Positions 38,326-47,639 of a DNA stretch of 64,000 nt are shown piece by piece. The position numbers and the translations under genes are program-made. Positions within the stretch are counted from its first letter, which is position 1. Each line of letters opens with the position of its first letter. This DNA is from a bacterium (lineage in GTDB: Bacteria; Gemmatimonadota; Gemmatimonadetes; Longimicrobiales; RSA9), in the NCBI GenBank assembly GCA_003242735.1, contig QGVH01000003.1, positions 124,001-188,000 of the forward strand, read 5' to 3'. Below the pieces are notes generated by a model. It did no database searches and was not told the DNA's origin. It was given only the letters and a program-made list of their open reading frames with translations.

Positions 38326-39686
38326 CCGTCCTGGCTCCTGTTTACCTGCTCGCCGCGGGCCTGGTCGCTGCCGCGGTCGTCGCGATCCACTTCATCGTCA
38401 CCGCCGAGCCGCGGACGGTGCCGCTGCCGACGGCGCGCTTCGCGCCCCTCCGGCCGGTACGGACCCAGGCCCGGTGGCTGAGGTTGCAGGACCTGCTGCT
38501 CATGGCGCTCCGCGTGCTCGCCATCCTCGCCGTCGGCGCCGGGCTCGCGCAGCCCGTGCTGGACCCGCCGCGCCGCGACCTCACGCGCATTCTGTTGGTC
38601 GACCGCTCGCGCGCGGTGGCCGATCCGGCAGAGGTGGCGGACAGCGCCCGGGCCCTCTACCGTGAGGGCGACGCCGTGGTGCTGTTCGACTCCACGGCCA
38701 GGCGCGTGCAGGCCGGCGCGCTGGACTCGCTCGCTGCGCTCACCCGCTCACCCGCCCGGGGACGGCTCTCCGCCGCGCTGATCGTGGCCTTGCGCACGGC
38801 CTCGGAGATGCGCGAGCGCGCCGACTCCTTCGAGCTGGCGATCATCTCACCCTTCGCCGCGGAGGAAGTCGACCGCGCCACCGACTCGATCCGGGCGCTG
38901 TGGCCGGGGGGCGTGCGGCTCGTGCGCGTCGCCGCACGCGCCGACTCCGCCGCGCCCGCGGTGGTGGCGTTCGACGGCGAGCCGGACGACCCGCTGCGCT
39001 TCGCCCTCGTGAACCCCCGATCCGCGGCGGACACGGCGTCGAGCAACGTGCTGGTCGTGCGCGGCACGCCCGACGGCGTGGACTCCGCGTGGGCGGCGAA
39101 CGGCGACCGGGCGCTGGTCCACTGGCCCGCGACGCACACCCGCGCGGACGGTGCGCCCGCGCCCGCCGTGCCGCCGCCATGGACCGCCCGCGCCGCGCCC
39201 GATTCCGTCGGCGGCCTGGCCGCCGGCGACGCGGTGGTCGTCGCGCCGTTCGAGCGGTGGGCGGCGTACGAAGAGGCGGGCGGCAACGCCGCCGGGCGCG
39301 TCGTCGCCCGCTGGGTGGACGGCGAGCCCGCGGCGATCGAGGTGCCACACGGGGCCGGCTGCATCCGGACCGTGATGGTGGGGGTCCCCGCGCGCGGCGA
39401 CCTGGTGCTCCAACCCCGCTTCGCGCGGCTCGCCGCCGTGCTCACCGCGCGTTGCGGCGGGCCGGTGCAGCCGGGCACGCTGGACAGCGCCCGGCTCGCC
39501 TCCCTGGCAGGTGAGCCCGCCACCGCGCACGCGGCCGGCAGCGCACTGCCGCAGCCGGAGGTCAGCCGCTCCGCGGTCGCACCCTGGCTCTTCGCGGCCG
39601 CGCTCGCATTCGCGCTCGCGGCGCTGGTGCTCCAGTGGCGCGTGGCCCGCCTGGCGCGCCCGTCCGGCGCGGGGAGGGACGCGTGA
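38322..39686 (+). CDS. BatA-type membrane protein
   Basis: 454 residues. N-terminal BatA domain with two helices (VYLLAAGLVAAAVVAIHFIV, LQDLLLMALRVLAILAVGAG) around TVPLPTARFAPLRPV, a vWA-like periplasmic part beginning ILLVDRSRAVADPAE in which the metal site is degenerate, and a C-terminal helix (WLFAAALAFALAALVLQW). Bat proteins are linked to aerotolerance and envelope stress; the activity is not defined. Joined to neighbours by GTGA overlaps. Confidence 0.8.
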   Translation: MTVLAPVYLLAAGLVAAAVVAIHFIVTAEPRTVPLPTARFAPLRPVRTQARWLRLQDLLLMALRVLAILAVGAGLAQPVLDPPRRDLTRILLVDRSRAVADPAEVADSARALYREGDAVVLFDSTARRVQAGALDSLAALTRSPARGRLSAALIVALRTASEMRERADSFELAIISPFAAEEVDRATDSIRALWPGGVRLVRVAARADSAAPAVVAFDGEPDDPLRFALVNPRSAADTASSNVLVVRGTPDGVDSAWAANGDRALVHWPATHTRADGAPAPAVPPPWTARAAPDSVGGLAAGDAVVVAPFERWAAYEEAGGNAAGRVVARWVDGEPAAIEVPHGAGCIRTVMVGVPARGDLVLQPRFARLAAVLTARCGGPVQPGTLDSARLASLAGEPATAHAAGSALPQPEVSRSAVAPWLFAAALAFALAALVLQWRVARLARPSGAGRDA

Positions 39687-41674
39687 ACGCGCTCGCTCGC
39701 GTCCGCCGCGCGCGTAGGGTGCTGCTGTGCGCTGTCGCCGCCTCGGCGATCCTCGGCGCGGCCGCCGCCGGCGTGGGGGTCCTCGTCCTCGCCTCGGCGG
39801 CCGACCTGCTGGTCCCGCTGCCTCTGGAGGCCCGACGGCTCGCGCTTCCCGCGGCGGTCGCGGCCGCCGTCGCGTCCCTGCTGGTCGCCGGCTGGCGAGG
39901 ACGCCACGCGCGGTCGCTCGGCCGCGTGGCGCTCTACCTCGAGGAGCGGCTCCCGCAGCTCCGCTTCGCGCTGGCGACGGCCGTCGAGCCAGCCGTCCCG
40001 CCCACCGACGCGGCGCGGGAGGCCCTGGAGCGTGCGGTCGCCGGCGTGGACGCGCGGGGCGCGCTCCTGCGACCCGTCGCCCGCGCGATCGCCGTGCGCG
40101 GCGCCGCCCTGGCCGCGGCCCTCCTCGCCCTCGCCGCCGTGCCCGCCGGCACCCTCGCGCGCATCCTGGACCCGCGCCCTGAGAACGTGCCGCTGCCCCC
40201 GGAGCCCGCAGCCGCCGTCGAGCCGGCGCCGAACCGCCTCGCCCCGATCAGCGTGCGCGTCGAGCCCCCGCGCTACGCAGGAAGGGAGCCGTTCGTGCTG
40301 GAGGACCCGGCCACCGTCGCGGCCCTCCCCGGCAGCCGGGTCGAAGTGCGGGGCCGGGGCGCCTCTCGCGGGGCGGCGGACAGCCTGGGCGCGATGCTCG
40401 CGCCCGCCAGCGGCGGGCGCCGGCCGCGGGACCTGATGGTGCGAGTGGACGGCGACACATGGAGCGCCGCCGTCGCCATGCCGGCCGACCCCGCCATCCT
40501 CCGGCTGAGGGACCGCGCCCACGACCGGCTCGTGGTGCTCGAGCCGGTCCGGGACGAGCCGCCCATCGTTTCGCTGCTCTCGCCCGTCCGCGACAGCACC
40601 TTCGCAGAGCCGAAGGGGAAGCTCGACATCGACGTGCGGATCCAGGACGACCTGGGGCTCGCGCGCGCGGAGATCGAGCTGCTGTACACCTCCGGCGGGG
40701 GCGAGCGGTTCGAGACGAAGCGAATCATCGTGCGCCGCGCCTCGTTCGACGGCACCCGCACGGCGCGGCTCCAGGCGGCCATCGTGCTCGACACCATGGG
40801 CCTGCACCCGGGCGACGTGCTGCACATCCGCGCCATTGCCTGGGACCGGAACGACGTCACCGGGCCGGGCCAGGGCGAGTCGGAGACGCGCACGATCCGT
40901 ATCCGCGATCCGCGCGACCTGAGCGACGTGCGCATCACCGCGGCGGCCGCGGCCGCCGTCGACACCTCGATCATCAGCCAGCGGATGCTGATCGTGCGGG
41001 CCGAGACGCTGCTGGTGCAGAAGCCGCAGCTCGAGGCCGAGGAGTACTCCCGGCGGTCGGTGCGCCTGAGCGCTCAGCAGGGCGCGCTCCGGCAGCGTGT
41101 GCTCTCCATCATCAACGAGCTGGAAAACGTCGAGGGGGTCGGCTTCGTGGGGCACACGCCGAGCTCGCTCGTGCTCCGGGAGGCCGCCGAGGAGATGCGC
41201 GCGGCGGAGTGGGAGTTGAGCGTTGTGCAAGTGCCTGTCGCCCTCGTCCACATGAGGAAGGCGCTCGCCCTGCTCGAGAAGATCCGCGACGCCAACCGCT
41301 ACTGGCTCCGGGGCCTGCTGACGACGACGCCGGTCGAGATCGAGCGAGTCCGACTGACGGGGAGGGATCGGGCGAACGTGGGGCCGCGCGACCCGCGGGA
41401 GCGGCCGGAGGATCCGCGCAGGGAACTGCTCCAGCGGCTCAACCGGGCCATCGCGCTCCTGGAGAGCGATCCCCGCGCGGCCGGCGACTCGCTCCAGCTC
41501 GTCTTCGCCGCCTCACTGACGGAGGCACGCGATATCTCCGAGACCCTGGGCCAGGCGATCGAGGCCATGCAGCGCGGGGAGGACGTGAGGGCCGCGCTGA
41601 TCGCGGCGCGTCGGCGGCTCGAACGAAAGGTCGGGCACGAGGGGACCCTTTCGAGCTGGTTCGGCATGCCATGA
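39683..41674 (+). CDS. large membrane protein, DUF4175-like, of the Bat operon
   Basis: 663 residues from GTG 39683. Two or three N-terminal helices (about 12-33, 42-65, 125-150), then a periplasmic beta domain (ISVRVEPPRYAGREPFVLED, KGKLDIDVRIQDDLGLARAE), then a long helical part rich in Glu/Arg (LLVQKPQLEAEEYSRRSVRL, RRELLQRLNRAIALLESDPR). Domain order resembles DUF4175 proteins found in such operons. Function unknown. Confidence 0.65.
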   Translation: MNALARVRRARRVLLCAVAASAILGAAAAGVGVLVLASAADLLVPLPLEARRLALPAAVAAAVASLLVAGWRGRHARSLGRVALYLEERLPQLRFALATAVEPAVPPTDAAREALERAVAGVDARGALLRPVARAIAVRGAALAAALLALAAVPAGTLARILDPRPENVPLPPEPAAAVEPAPNRLAPISVRVEPPRYAGREPFVLEDPATVAALPGSRVEVRGRGASRGAADSLGAMLAPASGGRRPRDLMVRVDGDTWSAAVAMPADPAILRLRDRAHDRLVVLEPVRDEPPIVSLLSPVRDSTFAEPKGKLDIDVRIQDDLGLARAEIELLYTSGGGERFETKRIIVRRASFDGTRTARLQAAIVLDTMGLHPGDVLHIRAIAWDRNDVTGPGQGESETRTIRIRDPRDLSDVRITAAAAAAVDTSIISQRMLIVRAETLLVQKPQLEAEEYSRRSVRLSAQQGALRQRVLSIINELENVEGVGFVGHTPSSLVLREAAEEMRAAEWELSVVQVPVALVHMRKALALLEKIRDANRYWLRGLLTTTPVEIERVRLTGRDRANVGPRDPRERPEDPRRELLQRLNRAIALLESDPRAAGDSLQLVFAASLTEARDISETLGQAIEAMQRGEDVRAALIAARRRLERKVGHEGTLSSWFGMP

Positions 41675-42291
41675 GCAAACCGTTCACCTTCGCGACGGGG
41701 ATCTACGCCTCTGGCGATTGGGAGAGCGCATCGCTCGTCCCGCAGAACGTCATCGACGTGCTGGCCAAGTACACCTCGCTCGAGCTGAACCCGGAGGGGG
41801 TCAACGTCCGCATCGACTCGCCGGAGCTGTTCGAGTACCCGTTCCTGTTCATCACGGGGCACCTGCCCGTGTTCTTCACGCCGCGAGAGCGGGCCAACCT
41901 GAAGGAGTACGTGCGGCGAGGCGGGTTCCTGTTCGTAGATGATCACAACCACGACATCGACGGCGTCTTCCACAAGACGATGACGGCGGAGCTGGAGAGG
42001 ATGTTCGGGAAGCTCAAGAAGATCCCGAACGATCACCGGCTCTACCGAGCGTTCTTCGAGTTCCCGGACGGCCCGCCGACGACGAGCCACGAGCTGAACG
42101 GGTGGGGGGACAACCTGGTGCACGATTACCTGATGGGGATCATGGACGGCGACCGGATCGACGTCCTGTACAGCAACAAGGACTACAGCTCCGAGTGGCA
42201 CGTGAAGTTGACGGAGAACCGGGACCGCAGGGAGGTGGACGACCCCGCCAAGATCGCGGTCAACATCGTGGTCTATGCCCTCACCCGCTGA
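41671..42291 (+). CDS. DUF4159 domain protein
   Basis: 206 residues, no signal peptide. FITGHLPVFFTPRERANLKE and YVRRGGFLFVDDHNHD are the defining DUF4159 segments, a class I glutamine-amidotransferase-like fold without clear catalytic Cys. Typically encoded with MoxR/DUF58/Bat genes. ATGA overlap with the previous gene and 17-base overlap with the next. Confidence 0.85.
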   Translation: MSKPFTFATGIYASGDWESASLVPQNVIDVLAKYTSLELNPEGVNVRIDSPELFEYPFLFITGHLPVFFTPRERANLKEYVRRGGFLFVDDHNHDIDGVFHKTMTAELERMFGKLKKIPNDHRLYRAFFEFPDGPPTTSHELNGWGDNLVHDYLMGIMDGDRIDVLYSNKDYSSEWHVKLTENRDRREVDDPAKIAVNIVVYALTR

Positions 42292-43576
42292 CGGCGCCGG
42301 GGGAGTGCGGGTGCGGGTCTGGCTGGAGCGCGGCGCGCACCTGCTCGGGATCGCGATCATCGCGTGGTTCCTGGTGGACTCGCTCCGCGCGCGACCGGGG
42401 ACGGGCCTGCAGGTGGTCGAGGTGGAGGGGCTGGTGGCGGAGCTGAGGCGGTGGAGCACGGTGGCCGCGCCCGAGGAGGTCCACGTCACGGTGGACCGCG
42501 CCGTCTCGCCGGTGCAGCGGGAATGGCTGGCCGCGCTGGCGGCCGCAGGCACCCGGGTGGGGTGGGACGGCGACTCCGTCCTCCCCCTGGCGGTCGCGCT
42601 GGATCCCATCCCCGACCCGGATGGCGGCACCCGCATCCGGGTCGCGGCTCCGCCGGGGAGAACGCTGGTGCTTGAGGACGACGCAGGCGCGATCGACTCC
42701 GTGGTCAGCGGGGGCACGGGCGCCCGCTTCAGCACCCGCTCCCCACTCCGGGGGGTGCGCGTGCGATCGGGCGGCTTCGTGGCGGAGAGCGCGCTGCGCG
42801 ACTCCATCTCCTTCCGCCGCCTCCTGGTCATCGGCAAGGTGGGGTGGGAGAGCGGGATGGTGACGGGCGCGCTGGAGGAGAGGGGGTGGCAGGTGGACGC
42901 GCGGCTCGCCCTCTCGCCCCATGGCGACGTGGTGCAGGGCGCGCCGCCGGAGGAACTCGACCCCGCGCGCTACTCGGCCGTCGTCGTGCTCGACAGCGCG
43001 GCCCTCGTGGGCCCGGCGCGGCTCGTCCGCTACGTCCGCGACGGCGGCGGGCTCGTCATCACCACGCGGGCCGCTTCGGCCGCGGGGCTCGCGCGGCTCC
43101 GCGTGGGGCGGCCCGGCCGCGTCGTGCCGCCGGTGGAGCCGTTCGACACGAGCGCCGATCCGCGCAGGTCGCTCGGCCTCACCGCCATCGTGCCGGCCGA
43201 GGACGCGGTGCCCCTGGAGCTGCGGGACGACCTCGTCGCCGTCGCGGCGCGCCGCGTGGATCGCGGCCGCGTCGTCCTCGTGGGCTACGACGACACCTGG
43301 CGCTGGAGGATGGCCGGCGGAGCGAACGGCGTCGAGGAGCACCGCGCCTGGTGGGCAGGGCTCGTGGCCAGCGTGGCGCGCGTGGAGCACACGCCGCTCC
43401 CCGCCGTTGCGGACGAGGCGCCGCTCGCGGCCATTGTCCAGCTCCTCGGGCCCCCGTCGGCCCGACCTGCCGATATAGCCACAGCGGGCGCGTTCCCCCG
43501 TGGCTGGGCGTTCGCGGCCCTCGCCGCCGCTCTGCTCCTCCAGTGGCTCTCGCGCCGCCTGCGCGGCGCGCCGTAG
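42275..43576 (+). CDS. membrane protein of unknown function, end of the Bat operon
   Basis: 433 residues: one N-terminal helix (GAHLLGIAIIAWFLVDSL), a long alpha/beta soluble part (RLLVIGKVGWESGMVTGALE, YSAVVVLDSAALVGPARLVR, YVRDGGGLVITT, resembling an amidotransferase-like or DUF4350-type fold) and one C-terminal helix (GWAFAALAAALLLQWLSRR). The start overlaps DUF4159 by 17 bases. I cannot assign a family with confidence. Confidence 0.65.
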   Translation: MPSPADGAGGVRVRVWLERGAHLLGIAIIAWFLVDSLRARPGTGLQVVEVEGLVAELRRWSTVAAPEEVHVTVDRAVSPVQREWLAALAAAGTRVGWDGDSVLPLAVALDPIPDPDGGTRIRVAAPPGRTLVLEDDAGAIDSVVSGGTGARFSTRSPLRGVRVRSGGFVAESALRDSISFRRLLVIGKVGWESGMVTGALEERGWQVDARLALSPHGDVVQGAPPEELDPARYSAVVVLDSAALVGPARLVRYVRDGGGLVITTRAASAAGLARLRVGRPGRVVPPVEPFDTSADPRRSLGLTAIVPAEDAVPLELRDDLVAVAARRVDRGRVVLVGYDDTWRWRMAGGANGVEEHRAWWAGLVASVARVEHTPLPAVADEAPLAAIVQLLGPPSARPADIATAGAFPRGWAFAALAAALLLQWLSRRLRGAP

Positions 43577-43620
43577 CCCCGCTTCACCCGATCGTGACCG
43601 ATCGGCCCGAGGCCGGGCGA

Positions 43621-43647
43621 TGTAGGGGGATCACGATCCGTCGCGTC
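43621..43647 (+). promoter_or_regulatory. ECF-type promoter TGTAGGG-N16-CGTC, PqqL-like gene
   Basis: TGTAGGG 43621-43627, 16 bases, CGTC 43644-43647, 116 bases before the start of the M16 gene. GTAGGG is also complementary to CCCTAC at about 43662, so a loose stem is possible. Confidence 0.7.
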
Positions 43648-43763
43648 CACTCTCGACAGACCCTACGGGGATGACGGACGAGCGCGGTGGACTGCCGCCC
43701 CTCGTCAGAACACGACGCCGCGCACTCTGCGCGCACCGGGCAGCTTCGAAGAGACGAAAGGTC

Positions 43764-46604
43764 ATGCACCGACTGCTACGCCAATCGCTGATCCTCGCGG
43801 CCCTGCTCGCGGCGCCTGCCCCGGCCGGCGCCCAGGCCGTCGAGCAGGCCCAGGCCGATGTCGAGATCGCGCCGCTGCCGATCGACCCCGAGGTCACCAT
43901 CGGGCAGCTCCCCAACGGCCTCACGTACTACATCCGGAAGAACGGCGAGCCCGAACGCCGTGTCGAGCTCCGCCTGGTCGTCAAGGCCGGCTCCCTCCAG
44001 GAGGACGACGACCAGCGCGGCCTCGCCCATTTCCTCGAGCACATGGCGTTCAACGGGACGAAGAACTTCGAGAAGCAGGAGTTGATCCGGTACCTCGAGT
44101 CGATCGGGATGCGGTTCGGCGCCGACCTGAACGCCTCCACCAGCTATGACCACACGGTCTACCAGCTCACCGTCCCGACCGATGCCGAGGGCGCGCTGGA
44201 GACGGCGTTCAGGATCCTCGACGACTGGGCGCGGGGCATCACCCTCGACCCCGAGGAGATCGAAGCGGAGCGCGGCGTCGTCCTCTCCGAGTGGCGCGCG
44301 CGCTTGGGCGTCGGCACGCGGGTGCGGGTCCGCACGGACAGCGTGCTGCTCGGCGTGTCCCGCTACCTGGATCGACACCCGATCGGCCTGCCGGAACGCA
44401 TCCAGACCGCGACGCGCGACCAGATCGCCCGCTATTACAGGGATTGGTACCGTCCCGACCTGATGGCGGTGGTCGTGGTCGGCGACATCGACAAGGCCCA
44501 GGTCGAGAGCCTCATCCGCAAGCACTTCGGCAACCTCCAGGCGCCGCGCAGGAAGAGGCAGCGGGAGGAGTACACGATCCCCACCCACGAGGAGGTGCGG
44601 GTCGCCATCGTCACCGACCCGGAGCTCACCGGCTCGACGGTCGAGCTGATCCAGAAGTTCAGGCCGGCCCCGATCAACAGCGTTGAGCGGATCCGGGACG
44701 GCATCGTCCAGACCATCTACGCCGGGATCCTCAACGATCGGCTGCGTGAGATCGCGACGCGGTCGAACGCGCCGTTCCTCGGCGCGAGCACCGACTTCGA
44801 CAGCTACGTGGGCGGGATGAGCGTCCAGCGCGTCGTCAGGGTCATGACGCGGGACGACGCGCTGATCGAAGGGTTCCGCGCCGCCCTGATCGAGGTCGAA
44901 CGGATCGCGCAGCACGGGGTCACCGCCGAAGAGCTGGACAGGCGGAAGAAGCTGCTGGAGAGCCAGTACCGGCAGGCGCTCATCACACGCTCGAAGATCC
45001 CGTCGGCGAGCTACGCCGCCGATTACGTCACGCATTTCGTGACGGGATGGACGCCCGCGTCGGTGGAGGCGATGGTCTCTCTCTCCCGTGCGCTCCTGAA
45101 GGGAATCACCGAGGAGGATGTGGCCGAGCTGGCGCGCCGGTGGAAGAGCCGGGAGAACCTCGTCGTCGTGGCGTTGGTGCCCGAGAAGGAGGGCGTCCAG
45201 CCGCCGACCGCGGAGGCGCTCCTCGGGGTGCTGGACGATGTGAGCGGCAGTCTGCTGGCCGCGGAGATGGGTGATACGATCGCCACCGGCTCCATCGAGT
45301 TGATGGCCGCGCTCCCGACGCCGGGGGCCGTGATCGAGGAGCGTTTCATCCGCGAGGTGGGGATCACCGAGTGGAAGTTCGCCAACGGCGCGCGCGTCCT
45401 GCTCAAGCCCACGGACTTCACGCCGGATCAGGTCCTCGTCACGGGCTACGGCTGGGGCGGGACCTCGGTCTTGGACGACGAGCGCCTGCGCGATGCCGTG
45501 CTCGCGCGCAGCATGCCTGCGGTCTCGGGGCTGGGCTCGTTGAGATCGAACGACCTGCGGAAGGCGGTGGTCGGCAAGCTCCTGAGCATCGGGGTGGACA
45601 TCGGGGCCTACACGCAGTCCGTATCGGGGCGGTCCACGGTCCGCGACCTCGAGACCTTCCTCCAGCTCCTGCACCTGCACTTCGTGGCACCCCGCATCGA
45701 CGAGGACGCGATCCAGGCGTGGAAGAAGCGCCAGGTGGCGGCCATCGAGGGACGCGCGGCCAGCCCGGAGGCCCACTTCGCGGACACGCTCCGGGCCGTC
45801 ATGTCCCAGAACCATCCGCGCACCCGTCCGCTGACCGCGGCGGACGTCGAGGCGCTGGATCCGCACCGTGCGCTGGAGGTCTACCGAGAGCGGTTCGCGG
45901 ATCCCGGCGGGTTCACCTTCGTCTTCGTCGGGTCGTTCGAGCCCGACTCGATCCGGCCCCTCGTCGAGCGCTACATCGGCGGGCTGCCGGCCGGGCAGGG
46001 CAGCCGCGGGTGGCGCGACAACGGCGTGCGGCCCCCGTCGGGCGTGATCGAGAAGGTGTTCCGTTTCGGTCGTGAGCCGCGCGCTCGCATCGCCATCGTC
46101 TTCCACGGCCCGTACGCGCACTCGGATGACGACCAGATCGCGCTCGGGGCCCTGGCCCGGTTGCTGAGCACGCGGCTGCGTGACCGCCTCCGCGAGGCCC
46201 TGGGCGGGACCTACACTGTCGACGTCCGGTCCGAGCTCCATTCCGTACCGGAGCGGATTTACGCGGTCCAGATCACGTTCGACGCCGCGCCCGACCGCGT
46301 GGAGGAGATGCAGCGCGCGGTGTTCGAAGAGATCGAGCGACTGAGGAACGGTGGACCGACCGAGGAGGAGATCGCCCAGCTCCGCGAAGAGGTCTCGCGC
46401 GAGCTCGAGTTGGCGCTGAAGAGCAACTCGTTTTGGCTCCGATTGATCACGACTCACGATCAGATGGAGCGGCCGCTGGCCGAGCTGGCCAACTACAGGG
46501 AGCACACAGCTGGCCGCGTGACGGCAAAGCTGGTCCACGAGATGAGCCGGCGGTACCTCGATTCGCGCCGGTATGTCCGCGTCACCCAGCTCCCGGCCGA
46601 GTGA
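43764..46604 (+). CDS. PqqL-like full-length M16 zinc peptidase
   Basis: 946 residues, ATG 43764 after GAAAGG. Signal peptide ending A-G-A-Q, N-terminal M16 domain with LAHFLEHMAFNGTKNF (HxxEH at about residues 92-96), and a second M16 half (VTEWKF-type start near 535; ends with ELELALKSNSFWLRLI). Size and layout match E. coli PqqL (about 930 residues), a periplasmic protease linked to TonB-dependent uptake of protein-bound iron. Its own ECF-type promoter lies upstream; the sigma factor follows downstream. Confidence 0.93.
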   Translation: MHRLLRQSLILAALLAAPAPAGAQAVEQAQADVEIAPLPIDPEVTIGQLPNGLTYYIRKNGEPERRVELRLVVKAGSLQEDDDQRGLAHFLEHMAFNGTKNFEKQELIRYLESIGMRFGADLNASTSYDHTVYQLTVPTDAEGALETAFRILDDWARGITLDPEEIEAERGVVLSEWRARLGVGTRVRVRTDSVLLGVSRYLDRHPIGLPERIQTATRDQIARYYRDWYRPDLMAVVVVGDIDKAQVESLIRKHFGNLQAPRRKRQREEYTIPTHEEVRVAIVTDPELTGSTVELIQKFRPAPINSVERIRDGIVQTIYAGILNDRLREIATRSNAPFLGASTDFDSYVGGMSVQRVVRVMTRDDALIEGFRAALIEVERIAQHGVTAEELDRRKKLLESQYRQALITRSKIPSASYAADYVTHFVTGWTPASVEAMVSLSRALLKGITEEDVAELARRWKSRENLVVVALVPEKEGVQPPTAEALLGVLDDVSGSLLAAEMGDTIATGSIELMAALPTPGAVIEERFIREVGITEWKFANGARVLLKPTDFTPDQVLVTGYGWGGTSVLDDERLRDAVLARSMPAVSGLGSLRSNDLRKAVVGKLLSIGVDIGAYTQSVSGRSTVRDLETFLQLLHLHFVAPRIDEDAIQAWKKRQVAAIEGRAASPEAHFADTLRAVMSQNHPRTRPLTAADVEALDPHRALEVYRERFADPGGFTFVFVGSFEPDSIRPLVERYIGGLPAGQGSRGWRDNGVRPPSGVIEKVFRFGREPRARIAIVFHGPYAHSDDDQIALGALARLLSTRLRDRLREALGGTYTVDVRSELHSVPERIYAVQITFDAAPDRVEEMQRAVFEEIERLRNGGPTEEEIAQLREEVSRELELALKSNSFWLRLITTHDQMERPLAELANYREHTAGRVTAKLVHEMSRRYLDSRRYVRVTQLPAE

Positions 46605-46632
46605 GGGCAGGCCGTGCCGATCGATGACGCCA

Positions 46633-46659
46633 TGTAGGGTTGCGACCGGCCGGCACGTC
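46633..46659 (+). promoter_or_regulatory. ECF-type promoter TGTAGGG-N16-CGTC, FecI-like sigma gene
   Basis: TGTAGGG 46633-46639, 16 bases, CGTC 46656-46659, about 105 bases before the preferred sigma start. If the sigma factor itself reads this box, the gene is autoregulated. Confidence 0.7.
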
Positions 46660-46764
46660 TATGACTCCGATGGCGCCGCTGCCGCCGCGGCGGAGGGGCG
46701 CGTCTCCGTCGCTGCGAGTGAGCACGTGACTGCCGGCCGGCCCGACAGCGGGGAGTCCAGTGAC

Positions 46765-47307
46765 GTGGACCGAGAGCTCGCTTCCCGGGTCTGTGCGGGA
46801 GACGTCGGGGCGTTCGAAGCCCTCTACCGACGGTACGCCGGGGAGATGGTCCGCTTCGCATACTCCCAGCTCGGCTCACGGGAGGCGGCGGAAGACGTGG
46901 TCCAGGAGCTCTTCCTGGGCCTCTGGCGGCATCGCCACCGGTGGATCCTCAGCGACTCGGTCCGGGCCTACCTCTTCGGCGCTCTCCGCAATCGTATCGT
47001 GAGTCATCGCCGGGCGCTCGCGGTGCGCGAACGGCGGCAGCATGTGGGCCCGAGGGCCGCTGCTTCGCTCCCGTCTTCGTCGAGCGCCGATCATCGCATT
47101 CGCGAGGCCGAGTTGCTCGATGCCATCGAAAAGGCGGTCGAGGGGCTCTCACCACGCTGTCGAGAGACGTTTCGGCTGGTGAAGCAAGAGCATCTTTCGT
47201 ACGCCCAGGCGGCCGAGGTCCTGGGTGTGTCCGTCAAGGCGGTGGAGATGAACATGGTTCGTGCCCTCGCGGCGCTCCGGAAGCAGCTCGCCGAGTGGTA
47301 CGACTGA
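46765..47307 (+). CDS. FecI-like ECF sigma-70 factor
   Basis: 180 residues from GTG 46765, which has GGGGAG nine bases upstream; GTG 46726 is an alternative that adds 13 residues. Region 2: CAGDVGAFEALYRRYAGEMV, EAAEDVVQELFLGLWRHRHR; region 4: LSPRCRETFRLVKQEHLSYA, then AAEVLGVSVKAVEMNMVRAL. The region-4 ending is nearly identical to the second sigma factor at 53152, and both belong to the expanded Bacteroidetes/Gemmatimonadota FecI-like type. No FecR gene is adjacent here. Confidence 0.9.
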   Translation: MDRELASRVCAGDVGAFEALYRRYAGEMVRFAYSQLGSREAAEDVVQELFLGLWRHRHRWILSDSVRAYLFGALRNRIVSHRRALAVRERRQHVGPRAAASLPSSSSADHRIREAELLDAIEKAVEGLSPRCRETFRLVKQEHLSYAQAAEVLGVSVKAVEMNMVRALAALRKQLAEWYD

Positions 47308-47639
47308 GTCGCCCCTGGCGGTCGGTTCGGGCTCGTCCGCCCGGGGATCGGCATGCCGGGACCGAAGGGGTCGCGGGCTCGAGGGCGGCGGTCACGACCG
47401 GGTGCATCTCTCCAGGTGGCCCGGCCACCTGGTGGATCCGGTGGAGGCGGCGGTGCTGTACGGGGACCTCGGAGGCCGCGAGCCCGGCGCGACGCGTGAG
47501 GCGGTGCAGCGCTGGTGCGCCGACGCGTGTAGGGGAAGGGCGAGGTGCCTCGTCATCTGCGATGATGGCCACCGGTCCGGGTGCCGGGGGAGCACTCCCG
47601 GGCTCGGCCGCGCCCTGAACGAACCATGCACGCAGGGTC
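47308..47639. other. intergenic region with ECF-type promoter
   Basis: 332 bases after the sigma gene. The TGTAGGG box starts at 47528. A GC-rich inverted repeat around 47585-47605 (GGGGGAG...CTCCCGGG) would lie in the leader of the TldD-like mRNA. No gene supported. Confidence 0.5.
47528..47554 (+). promoter_or_regulatory. ECF-type promoter TGTAGGG-N16-CGTC, TldD-like operon
   Basis: TGTAGGG 47528-47534, 16 bases, CGTC 47551-47554, 85 bases before the ATG of the TldD-like gene. Confidence 0.7.

Noticed and set aside
43776..46538. 920-codon open frame on the minus strand opposite the PqqL-like gene
   Set aside because: Arg/His/Asp-rich antisense shadow typical of GC-rich DNA; the plus-strand protein has full M16 motifs and a signal peptide.
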